A DNA stretch of 64,000 bases from DASRQZ01 sp964571275 (GTDB lineage Bacteria; Myxococcota_A; Polyangia; Fen-1088), in contig CAZNCQ010000004.1 in the NCBI GenBank assembly GCA_964571275.1, forward strand, positions 1 through 64,000, in the 5' to 3' direction. A model generated the notes under the pieces. The model searched no databases, was not told the DNA's origin, and saw only the letters and a list, made by a program, of their open reading frames with translations. Position 1 is the stretch's first letter. Each line of letters starts with the position of its first letter. Shown in pieces: positions 32,163-39,750 of the stretch. Made by a program: the position numbers and the translations under genes.

Positions 32163-32975
32163 ATGTCCTGGAAGAGTCACGCCATCGGCCTGTCGACGTT
32201 GCTCCTTGCGACCACCACCGCGGTCGAAGCACGCGCCAACCCCCGGCCGCTCCCGTACACGTACATCTACGAAACACTGCCCGCGGGTGATGCCGAGATC
32301 GAGCTTTACACCGACCTCGCACCGGTGCGGGTGATCAACGGCAACACCGGTGCCCCCGCGTGGTACCTCGCGCCGCAGTTCCAGGCCGAGATCGAGTACG
32401 GCCTGACCGATCGGCTGGAGCTGGGCCTCTACCTGACGCTGGCACCTATCGACGCCGGCTTCGCGTTCACCCCTCTCATGCCCGACGGAACCGGCGTCAA
32501 ACAGCGGTTGCGCTACCGACTCGCCGACGCCGGTAGCTGGCCAGTCGACGTCGCCCTGTATGGTGAGGCCGTCGAGAATCAGCGAGAGATCGAGCTCGAG
32601 GGTAAGGTGATCCTGCAACGCCGCGCCGGGCCCTTCCGCATCGCCGCAAATGCATGGGCCGAGCGGGAGTACTACTTCAGCGGCGCGCGCGAATGGGTGT
32701 TGAATCCGACGGCAGGCATCGTGCTCGAGCGCTGGATCAAGGCCCAGCCCGGGATCGAGTACTGGATGCATGCCGAGCACATCGATGGCGGCGGCTGGGT
32801 CATCGAGCCCCAGCACTACATGGGGCCGACCGTCATCCTGCAGCTGGGCAAGATCTGGTGGTCAATTGGCGCCTACGCGCGCATCAACGATTTCCCGCAC
32901 GCGCCACCGGTGGGGGCAACCGGCAATCCGTACGGCCCGTTCTGGTTCCGCACCGTCGTCGGAATCAGCTTTTGA
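32163..32975 (+). CDS. Outer-membrane beta-barrel protein of the imelysin operon
   Basis: 270 residues, GAAAGGG before the ATG. A signal peptide is cleaved near EARAN. The mature protein alternates polar and hydrophobic residues in at least ten strands (EIELYTDLAP, FQAEIEYGLTDRLELGLYLT, VDVALYGEAVENQREIELEG, WWSIGAYARIN), and ends in Phe (FRTVVGISF), the usual outer-membrane terminal residue. No plug domain is present, so it is not a TonB receptor. As part of the cluster it may let haem or iron species reach the imelysin and P460 lipoproteins. It converges with the small cytochrome gene with 13 bp between. Confidence 0.8.
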   Translation: MSWKSHAIGLSTLLLATTTAVEARANPRPLPYTYIYETLPAGDAEIELYTDLAPVRVINGNTGAPAWYLAPQFQAEIEYGLTDRLELGLYLTLAPIDAGFAFTPLMPDGTGVKQRLRYRLADAGSWPVDVALYGEAVENQREIELEGKVILQRRAGPFRIAANAWAEREYYFSGAREWVLNPTAGIVLERWIKAQPGIEYWMHAEHIDGGGWVIEPQHYMGPTVILQLGKIWWSIGAYARINDFPHAPPVGATGNPYGPFWFRTVVGISF

Positions 32976-32988
32976 GGGGTGAGCGGCC

Positions 32989-33330
32989 TCAGTGAGCCGC
33001 CAGGAACCGGCCGAGACCGTCCCACTCTTGCTCGGTGAGGTGAGCGCGCTTGTGATGTCGCGCCAGCGCGGCGTCCAGTCGATCCGCGGGCTCGCTGCCG
33101 GGAGGAACGGGGCGATGGCACGCGCCACAGCGGCTGTGATAGATGGCCAGGATGCGATCGCGCCCGGGCGTACCGGTGTCCGACGCCGCGGATGCCGACG
33201 GCTGCGGGGCGGGTGCCGTCGCGGCCGTGGTGCCGCAGCCAGTGAGCGTCCATAGGGCGCAAAAAAGTCCCGTCCGCCCCGCGCGGCGCGCGAGACGAAA
33301 AAGTCCCATCAACGAGAGCTCGGTCCGCAT
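32989..33330 (-). CDS. Small monohaem c-type cytochrome lipoprotein
   Basis: 113 residues. The signal peptide ends in lipobox TLTGC (about Cys32). After an Ala/Pro/Ser spacer, the haem site is CGACH in ILAIYHSRCGACHRPVPPG. About 42 residues follow, with no Met at all; candidate sixth ligands are His in ARHHKRAHL. It is a short cytochrome, perhaps high-spin or bis-His. It converges on the three-gene imelysin operon and has a Fur-like box (33357-33367) just upstream, which suggests joint iron regulation. Met8 (33309) is an alternative start. Could be an electron donor to the P460-like protein. Confidence 0.75.
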   Translation of the reverse strand: MRTELSLMGLFRLARRAGRTGLFCALWTLTGCGTTAATAPAPQPSASAASDTGTPGRDRILAIYHSRCGACHRPVPPGSEPADRLDAALARHHKRAHLTEQEWDGLGRFLAAH

Positions 33331-33348
33331 CTGCGCCGAGCAACCTGA

Positions 33349-33370
33349 TAACGCTTTTGATAATCAATTT
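33349..33370. promoter_or_regulatory. Second Fur-like palindrome, upstream of the small cytochrome
   Basis: TTGATAATCAA (33357-33367) is a perfect palindrome with a single central A, extended by AACGCTT upstream and TTTCAA downstream, and with another GATAA at 33347-33351. It begins 27 bases upstream of ATG 33330 on the minus strand. It shares TTGAT and ATCAA arms with the box at 30408-30428. Candidate iron-repression site. Confidence 0.5.
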
Positions 33371-33702
33371 CAACTCCGATCTCGACGGCGGCCGGCGTCG
33401 AGCTTTCGGCGACGGGCCTTGCCGGCGACCAAAGCCCCGGCACGACGTCGGCGGATCGGATAAGCCGTGATGATGCCGAGGGTTTCGGATGAGGCGGCCA
33501 GCCGACGCCGCGATTCGTTCACGAAGCTGAACCGGCCGATCGAGGGACCTTCGGCTCCCGATTTGAGTCCGGAGCGATGTCTGCCGATGGGTCAGGGCCA
33601 GAGGATGGACCTGGTCCACGAAATGGGGGCAACTGCTTTCTGTCGCACCGGGGCGCCTAGCGATACAATCAGGTGCCTTGGCATTCCGTGAGAGGACCGA
33701 CC
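33371..33702. other. Intergenic region upstream of the duplicated-module gene
   Basis: About 330 bases without a convincing gene; a 74-codon plus-strand frame at 33467-33691 has poor coding character. Near the end, TACAAT at 33664-33669 is a candidate -10, and AGAGGA lies 7 bases before ATG 33703. Confidence 0.4.
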
Positions 33703-35463
33703 ATGGGGGTCATTGAATCCGAAGAGGCGGCCAAGCGGCTCGCCCGGGTGATCGTCTCCGACATCGAGATCTACAACAAAGACAAGTTCTACACGGGCGC
33801 GGATCTCACGAACGCGATCGAAGAAGGGCGCGCCCTCTTCCGCTCGCGTGTCGCGCCCGAGCTCTTGCCCTTGTTCACGTCGGTCCTCGAGGATCGGCGC
33901 GCGAGCCGCAAGAGAGCGGAGAGCAGAACCGAGAGCAAAGCCGACGCCTCGCCGGCGCCCGCACCGCAGCCAGCGCCTGCGGCTCAAGCGGTCAAGGAAG
34001 CGGCGCCTCGTCCAGCGGAGACGCCGGTGGCGGCCGAACCGATCGCTCACGCGGCACCGCCGGCGATGGAAGCGCCCGCGCCCGCGCCGACGTTGGCCAC
34101 CGCGGCACCGGCGGCCACGCCGGCACCCGCGGTCACGCCGGCGCCCGCGCCCGCAGTGGCGGCCGCGCCCGCAGCCACGCCGGCGGCCGCGCCCGCGTCG
34201 ATCGCCGCCACACCGGCCCCGGTGCCCGCCGCTGCCGCGGCACGGACATCGCCGGCGCGCGGTGGAATCATCGACACCGAGGAGGCGGCGGCGCGCTTGG
34301 CGCGCGTGATCATCTCCGACATCGAGCTCTACAACGCCAAGAAGATCGCCGCCGGCGGAGATCTCACTCGCGAGATCGACGAAGGGCGTTCGCTTTTCAA
34401 GTCGCGCGTCAGCGGCGAGCTGCTCGCGATCTTCGAGAACGCCCTCGCGACCAAGGGCCTCGGCCGGCGCAAGCGCGCGCCGACGCCAGCGCCCGTTCCC
34501 AGGGCCAAGCCAGCCGTCGTCGAGGCTCCCGAGCCCACGCCGCCCGTTGCTGTCACGCCTTCGCGTCCCCCGGCTACCGCACCCTCGCGCCCGCAGGTTT
34601 CGGCGGCCAAGGCGCCGCCCGCGCCTCAACCACGGCCCGGCATTGCGTCCGTGCCGCGGCCGTCTGCGGCGCCTCACGCCGTCGGCGACAACGGATCGGC
34701 GCGCCACCAGATTGCGGCCTTCTCCGCCGCGCCAGCGGCGACCCCGACGCCGATGATCGATCGCGGCTCCGCTCGTCACACGGTGCCGCCGCCCGGTCGC
34801 GCTGCGCCGCCCAGCTATACGCCGGAACCGTCGCTCGACGACGATCGAGCCACGCCGATGCCAGGCGGATACGACGACGTCGCGTCCGAGCCGATCGCGG
34901 CGGTGGTCGCGATGTCGACCGCCGCGCCGGCCACGTCGCGCCCGCCCGCGACGCCGCCCCCGGTGCCGGCGCGCGCGTCGGCGCCATCGATGCGCGCGGT
35001 CAGTGCCTCGCCGCCGGTCCGCCGCGAGCGCACGCCGTCGGTGCCTGAATTCCCGGTGCACCTCGACTCGGGACCGATCCGGCACGACGAATCGCTCCCT
35101 GGCCGCCCCTCGCAGGCGGTGATCGATGCGCTCCCGGATCCGGACGCGCGAGAGCCCATCCCTGCCGCCGCCGTTGCCGCGGCGCCTCCGCCGGTCGAGC
35201 TGCCCCCCGTGCCGGTTGCCCCTGCCGCCCCGACCGTTCAGCCTGCGCCGGCCACACAGCCGGCGGCGGCCCCTCGAGTGCGGACGCCGGCGGCGATGCC
35301 GATGCCCGCCGCCGTCCAGATCGCATTCGCGCCTCCGCCGGACGCGTCGAGCGACGGCGAGGTCGTGTCACTGCGACGGCGCATGTCGCCGGTCCGCGTG
35401 ATGCTGACGCTCGCGACGCTCGCGGGAGCCGGCGGCGCGATCTGGTACTTCCTGCTGCGCTGA
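33703..35463 (+). CDS. Tail-anchored protein with two copies of a 'SDI-YN' coiled module
   Basis: 586 residues from ATG 33703 with AGAGGA upstream. Residues about 8-70 and about 192-255 carry the same module: EEAAKRLARVIVSDIEIYNK...GADLTNAIEEGRALFRSRV and EEAAARLARVIISDIELYNA...GDLTREIDEGRSLFKSRV. Such modules also occur singly at the C-termini of delta-proteobacterial zinc-ribbon or TPR proteins. The remainder is Ala/Pro-rich and disordered. The last 25 residues include a transmembrane helix (LTLATLAGAGGAIWYFLLR), so it is anchored by its tail with the modules in the cytoplasm. A scaffold for a protein complex is plausible. No enzyme domain. Confidence 0.75.
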   Translation: MGVIESEEAAKRLARVIVSDIEIYNKDKFYTGADLTNAIEEGRALFRSRVAPELLPLFTSVLEDRRASRKRAESRTESKADASPAPAPQPAPAAQAVKEAAPRPAETPVAAEPIAHAAPPAMEAPAPAPTLATAAPAATPAPAVTPAPAPAVAAAPAATPAAAPASIAATPAPVPAAAAARTSPARGGIIDTEEAAARLARVIISDIELYNAKKIAAGGDLTREIDEGRSLFKSRVSGELLAIFENALATKGLGRRKRAPTPAPVPRAKPAVVEAPEPTPPVAVTPSRPPATAPSRPQVSAAKAPPAPQPRPGIASVPRPSAAPHAVGDNGSARHQIAAFSAAPAATPTPMIDRGSARHTVPPPGRAAPPSYTPEPSLDDDRATPMPGGYDDVASEPIAAVVAMSTAAPATSRPPATPPPVPARASAPSMRAVSASPPVRRERTPSVPEFPVHLDSGPIRHDESLPGRPSQAVIDALPDPDAREPIPAAAVAAAPPPVELPPVPVAPAAPTVQPAPATQPAAAPRVRTPAAMPMPAAVQIAFAPPPDASSDGEVVSLRRRMSPVRVMLTLATLAGAGGAIWYFLLR

Positions 35464-35477
35464 GCGCGCAGCGGCGA

Positions 35478-35753
35478 TCAGGAGGGCCGCACCGGAGGCG
35501 ATTTCGACTCCGAAACCCGTGTGTCCGAAGCCTCCGGGGCAGCGTCCGATCGCCCGCGGAACCGCCTTCGAACGCGATCGATCGCGCCTTGCCAGCGGGT
35601 CTTGACGTCGAGCCGGCGATCTTCGTTGCGCCACACCCGATAGAGCAGCAGGCCGATGCCCACCAGTAGAGCTGGCCTCTCGACGCCCTCGATTCGCCCC
35701 AACCACGATGCCAGGCGGCCCCGGCGCAGACGCTTCCTCCAGCTCTTCGCCAT
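35478..35753 (-). CDS. Small single-span membrane protein
   Basis: 91 residues with GAGGAA 7 bases before the ATG. The N-terminus is basic (KSWRKRLRRGR), then one hydrophobic helix (ALLVGIGLLLYRVW), then a basic/acidic tail. No family recognised. It lies between the tail-anchored protein and the divergent repair gene and has its own start signal, so it is probably expressed. Function unknown. Confidence 0.5.
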   Translation of the reverse strand: MAKSWRKRLRRGRLASWLGRIEGVERPALLVGIGLLLYRVWRNEDRRLDVKTRWQGAIDRVRRRFRGRSDAAPEASDTRVSESKSPPVRPS

Positions 35754-35867
35754 TGGTTCGTTCCTCGCGGGTGACTATGGATCGCCGGCGCCACGACGTC
35801 CCGCGTTTCATGGCGCAATCTCCGCTGCTTTTCAGCGGCGGTGCGGGTGCTACGCTCAAACACCCAC

Positions 35868-37079
35868 ATGACCCAACCCGGATTTGCGCTCTTTGATTCC
35901 CCGCTTGGGTGTTGCGGCATCGCCTGGGGTGGGCGCGGCGTCGCCGCCGTTCAGCTGCCCGACGGATCGGAAGCTGCTACGCGCGCGCGTCTGGCGCGCC
36001 GCCTTCCCGACGCGACAGAGCAGCCGATGCCGGAGCCGATCCGTCTCGCCGTCGATCAGATCCTGAGCCTGCTGCGCGGCGAAGCGAGCGAGCTCGCGGC
36101 GATCCCGCTCGACATGGAACAGGTGCCACCTTTTCACCGACGCGTCTATGAGCTGGCGCGCGCGATCGCGCCCGGTCAGACGGTGTCGTACGGAGACCTC
36201 GCGGCGCGCCTGGGTCAGCCGGGCGCCGCGCGTGCCGTCGGGCAGGCCCTGGGTCGCAACCCGTTCGCGCTGGTCGTGCCTTGCCACCGCGTGCTCGCGG
36301 CCGACGGGCGCGTCGGCGGCTTCTCGGCCAACGGCGGCGTCACGACGAAGCTGCGCCTGCTGTCGATCGAGCGCGACGGCGCGCGGCTGAACGGCACGGC
36401 GGCGCCCCAGCCGTCGGCGGCCGAGCTGGGATACGACCCGGTGGCCGCAGTCGCGCACCTGCGCGATGCGGACGCCGCGCTCGCGCGGCTGATCGACGCC
36501 GTCGGTCCGTTTCGCATCCGGATCGATCGCACGTCGAGCCTGTTCCTGGCGCTGGCGGAAGCCATCGTCTACCAGCAGCTGACCGGCAAGGCGGCGGCGA
36601 CGATCTTCGCGCGCGTGCAGGCGTTGTTCCCGCGCGCGAGCGAAGGCCTGAGCCCCGCGCACATCCACCGCGCGTCCGAGGCCAAGCTGCGCGGCGCGGG
36701 CCTGTCGCGCAACAAGCTGCTGTCGCTGCGCGACCTCGCCGGAAAGACGCTGGCCGGCGAGCTGCCAACGCTGGCCGACGTCCACGCTCTCGACGACGAG
36801 GCGATCATCGAACGGCTGACGGAGGTGCGTGGCATCGGACGCTGGACCGTCGAGATGCTGCTGATCTTCCGGCTGGGACGCGCCGACGTGCTGCCCGTCG
36901 ACGACTACGGCGTGCGCAAGGGATTCGCGGTCGCCTTTCGCAAGCGCGAGCTGCCGACCGCCGACGAGCTCGAGCGGCGCGGCGCGCGTTGGAGACCGTT
37001 TCGCTCGGTCGCGAGCTGGTATCTCTGGCGCGCGGCCGAGCGCGCGAAGACGGCTGCGCGCGCGTCCGCGTCGAAGTAG
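35868..37079 (+). CDS. Fused O6-alkylguanine-DNA methyltransferase and AlkA-like DNA glycosylase
   Basis: 403 residues from ATG 35868 (an earlier in-frame start at 35841 is possible). Residues 1-180 are an MGMT/Ogt-type methyltransferase with acceptor Cys139 in the motif PCHRV and a helix-turn-helix (YGDLAARLGQPGAARAVGQALG). Residues about 190-400 are an AlkA-like (3-methyladenine glycosylase II) helix-hairpin-helix domain: VYQQLTGKAAATIFARV, the hairpin VRGIGRWTVEML, and the catalytic Asp in PVDDYG at 346. One polypeptide would thus repair both O6-alkylguanine directly and N-alkylated bases by excision. The usual E. coli pairing is Ada and AlkA as separate proteins. Confidence 0.9.
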   Translation: MTQPGFALFDSPLGCCGIAWGGRGVAAVQLPDGSEAATRARLARRLPDATEQPMPEPIRLAVDQILSLLRGEASELAAIPLDMEQVPPFHRRVYELARAIAPGQTVSYGDLAARLGQPGAARAVGQALGRNPFALVVPCHRVLAADGRVGGFSANGGVTTKLRLLSIERDGARLNGTAAPQPSAAELGYDPVAAVAHLRDADAALARLIDAVGPFRIRIDRTSSLFLALAEAIVYQQLTGKAAATIFARVQALFPRASEGLSPAHIHRASEAKLRGAGLSRNKLLSLRDLAGKTLAGELPTLADVHALDDEAIIERLTEVRGIGRWTVEMLLIFRLGRADVLPVDDYGVRKGFAVAFRKRELPTADELERRGARWRPFRSVASWYLWRAAERAKTAARASASK

Positions 37080-37091
37080 GCCGGCGAGCGG

Positions 37092-37394
37092 TCAGAGCTT
37101 CAGGTCGCCGCCGTCGTCGTCGCGGCCGAGCTTGGCGCGCAGCGCCGCGCCGCGGTCCTCGTCGGGCGGCGCGGGCGCGAGCGCCAACGACCAGCGAAGC
37201 CAGCTCCCCTCGCGCGCACCGCGCGGGAGCAGCGAGGCGGGCACCTCGAAGGCGTCGCGGCCGAGCAACAAGCGCGCGCGCCCGCTCTCGACGGCGTCGA
37301 CGAACAGCAGCGGCGCCTTCGCGCTGTCGGGCGCGCGCGGCGGCTCCGGCGATCTCGCTCGGCCTCCGCGGCCGGCGGTTTTCTTCGGGCTCAA
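37092..37394 (-). CDS. Small DUF3006-like protein
   Basis: About 100 residues from TTG 37394, which overlaps the stop of the metallo-beta-lactamase-fold gene (TTGA). The pattern LLFVDAVESGRARLLLGRDAFEVPASLLPRGAREGSWLR matches DUF3006: a short beta-barrel with 'FVDxIExxxAVLLxxxxxxxxlP...LPxgakeGD'. The family is often found beside ComEC-like hydrolases in Firmicutes, as here. The acidic C-terminal tail (AKLGRDDDGGDLKL) has no known role. Likely translationally coupled. Confidence 0.75.
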   Translation of the reverse strand: MSPKKTAGRGGRARSPEPPRAPDSAKAPLLFVDAVESGRARLLLGRDAFEVPASLLPRGAREGSWLRWSLALAPAPPDEDRGAALRAKLGRDDDGGDLKL

Positions 37395-38347
37395 GGGAGC
37401 TCCCAGCGCTCGTGCCGGCCGCGCGTCGTGCGCAGGCGCAGCGTCGCGCCGTCGGTCTCCAGGGTCACCGTACCGTCCATGTCGGTACGATAGACACGGG
37501 CGCCGCTGCGCGCGAGATGCTCCAGCGTTTCGGGCGCCGGGTGGTGATACTCGTTGTGCGCGCCGACGCTGACCACCGCTACCCGCGCCCCGACCTGCTC
37601 GAGGAAGCCGACCCGCGACGCGTAGCGGCTGCCGTGATGGGCGACCTTGAGCACCGTCGCCTGCAGCGGCGCACCCGATTCCAGCAGCCACCGCTCGGTC
37701 GGCGCTTCGGCGTCGCCCATGAACAGCACGGCGAACTTCCCAAAGGTGAGTCGCGCGACGACACTGTTGGCGTTGACGTCCGACCGCGAGCCGACGATCG
37801 CCGGATCGGGCGGACCGAGGAGGGTCATCACCGCCCCGCCGCCGAGATCGATCCGGCGCCCGCGCTTCGCCTGTCGGACGGCCACCTGGCGCTCCGCGAG
37901 CTCTTGCATGAGCGCGGTGTAGGACGGGCCGGGATGGGGCACCGGCGCATCGAGAAACAGCTGCGCGCCGCGGTTGTGGACCACGGCGGCGAGCCCGCCC
38001 AGGTGGTCCTCGTGGCGGTGGCTGAGCAGGATCAGATCCAGGGGTCGATCGGTCTCGGCCCGGAGAAAAGTGGTCAACGCGCGCGCCGCCTGACCGGGTC
38101 CGCCGTCGACCAGAACGGTCTTGCCGGTCGGCGAGGTGATCAGCGCGGCGTCGCCCTGCCCGACGTCGATGAAGTCGATCCGCAGCGTCCCGGCCGCCCG
38201 CGCCGGCGACGCCAGAACCAGCGCCGCGGCCACCAGCAGCAGGCCCGCCACCGAAAGCCGGCTGAACCGTGAGCGCGATCGCGTCGCGCAGGTGGGCGCC
38301 GGGCCCCGACAGCGAACCGGATCCCTCGGCGGTCGTATCGACGGCAA
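37391..38347 (-). CDS. Secreted metallo-beta-lactamase-fold hydrolase (ComEC/Rec2 C-terminal-like)
   Basis: Up to 318 residues from TTG 38347; GTG 38251 would cut into the signal peptide. A signal segment (VAGLLLVAAALVLASPARA) precedes the beta-lactamase-like domain: DFIDVGQGDAALITSP, metal motif SHRHEDHLGG, then SVVARLTFGKFAVLFMGDAE and AHHGSRYASRVGFLE. This is the soluble ComEC-type domain (nuclease-like or lactonase) found alone and exported in many bacteria; it may degrade extracellular nucleic acids or lactones. The operon partner is the DUF3006-like protein, an association known from other genomes. Confidence 0.82.
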   Translation of the reverse strand: MPSIRPPRDPVRCRGPAPTCATRSRSRFSRLSVAGLLLVAAALVLASPARAAGTLRIDFIDVGQGDAALITSPTGKTVLVDGGPGQAARALTTFLRAETDRPLDLILLSHRHEDHLGGLAAVVHNRGAQLFLDAPVPHPGPSYTALMQELAERQVAVRQAKRGRRIDLGGGAVMTLLGPPDPAIVGSRSDVNANSVVARLTFGKFAVLFMGDAEAPTERWLLESGAPLQATVLKVAHHGSRYASRVGFLEQVGARVAVVSVGAHNEYHHPAPETLEHLARSGARVYRTDMDGTVTLETDGATLRLRTTRGRHERWELP

Positions 38348-38528
38348 CGACGACGACGATGACAGTGGCGGCGATCGAAGTCACCTTTCGTTATCGGCCG
38401 CGATCGCACCGGGTCGCGTCGGGAGCCGATCTTTCGTGCGCGCGCCGCCGGTGTCGGCCTGCCACCCACTGAAATCCGTGATGCCTGCGAGCTGACCCGC
38501 GCTGGGTTCGGTGCTACTTTGTTTCGGA

Positions 38529-39728
38529 TTGGCTATCTTCCGTCGGGCAAAACGCAGTTTTGGGAGCCGCATCGCTTTGCTCGTCGCGTTTGCGTGCGTT
38601 CCCTTGGCGGTCGCGATTGGCGGCTGCGACCAGCCTCCATTGGCGGGCTCGACCACGGTCGCCGATGCTGGCAGCCAGTTGCCGCCGGTCGACGGGAGCC
38701 CGCCGATCGAAGCACGCGACGCGTCTCCCGGCGTCGACACCGGCACCGGTATCGACGCTGACGCGGGCGTGGGAGTGACCCAGCCCGACTACAGCATCGT
38801 CGTCTTGCCCGATACGCAGTACTACGCCGCGAGCTTCCCGGACATCTTCATGAAGCAGGCGAGCTGGATCGTCGAGAGCCGCGACGCGCAACAGATCGCG
38901 TTCGTTCTTCACACCGGCGATCTGGTCGACAGCGACGTGCCCGAGCAGTGGACCGTGGCGTCGAACAGCCTGCACCTGCTCGACGGCGTCGTCCCCTACG
39001 TCATTGCCGCGGGAAACCATGACTACATCGATCTCGCCGATCGCGTCGGCATGGCGAACGCCTATTTCCCGCCTTCGGGATTCGCCGCCTATTCCTGGTT
39101 CGGCGACACGTTCGAGACCGGGCACATCGAGAACAGCTTCAGCCTGATCCCGGCGGGCGCAACGCGCTGGCTGGTCATTTCACTCGAGTTCGGGCCGCGT
39201 GACGAGGCGCTGGCGTGGGCGAGCTCGGTGCTGCAGGCCTTCCATGATCAGCCGGCGATCATCATCACCCACGCGTACCTCTACCACGACAGCTCGCTCT
39301 ACAATCAGCACGGACCTCCGCAATTTTTCAATCCGCACAACTACGTGATGATGGGGCAATCGCACACGACCATCAACGACGGCATGGAGATGTGGCAGAA
39401 GCTGATCTTGCCGAACCGAAACGTGAAGATGGTCTTCTCGGGCCACGACGTCAATTTCGACGATCTGCCACCGGGAACGACGGGGCTCCTCAGCAGCGCG
39501 CGGCCCGACGGCAGCGTCGTGCATCAGATCCTCGCCAACTATCAAACCTGCACGGCGGCGCCATGCGATGTCTCTCCCCAGGGAACGACGGTCAATGGAG
39601 GCAGCGGCTACCTGCGCATCGTCCGCTTCTCGCCAGCCGCCGGGACGATCTCGGTCTCGACCTACTCACCGGTGCTGGACCAATCGCTCACCGACCCCGG
39701 GAACCAGTTCGTGCTGCCCATGAACTGA
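38529..39728 (+). CDS. Calcineurin-like phosphoesterase lipoprotein
   Basis: About 399 residues from TTG 38529 (MAIFRRAKRSFGSR, followed by the signal segment), or 405 from GTG 38511. The lipobox is AIGGC. After a variable Asp/Ala spacer the phosphoesterase domain has the ordered metal motifs IVVLPDTQYY, LHTGDLVD, AAGNHDYID, ITHAYLYHD and FSGHDVNF. It resembles exported metallophosphatases of the purple acid phosphatase-like superfamily. Predicted to hydrolyse phosphate esters at the cell surface. Monocistronic; the divergent MBL-fold gene starts about 180 bp upstream. Confidence 0.85.
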   Translation: MAIFRRAKRSFGSRIALLVAFACVPLAVAIGGCDQPPLAGSTTVADAGSQLPPVDGSPPIEARDASPGVDTGTGIDADAGVGVTQPDYSIVVLPDTQYYAASFPDIFMKQASWIVESRDAQQIAFVLHTGDLVDSDVPEQWTVASNSLHLLDGVVPYVIAAGNHDYIDLADRVGMANAYFPPSGFAAYSWFGDTFETGHIENSFSLIPAGATRWLVISLEFGPRDEALAWASSVLQAFHDQPAIIITHAYLYHDSSLYNQHGPPQFFNPHNYVMMGQSHTTINDGMEMWQKLILPNRNVKMVFSGHDVNFDDLPPGTTGLLSSARPDGSVVHQILANYQTCTAAPCDVSPQGTTVNGGSGYLRIVRFSPAAGTISVSTYSPVLDQSLTDPGNQFVLPMN

Positions 39729-39750
39729 GGCGCGCGGGCGGCGACATCGA

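Noticed and set aside
33467..33691. 74-codon plus-strand frame upstream of the duplicated-module gene
   Set aside because: Poor third-position GC, no ribosome-binding site and no recognisable domain.
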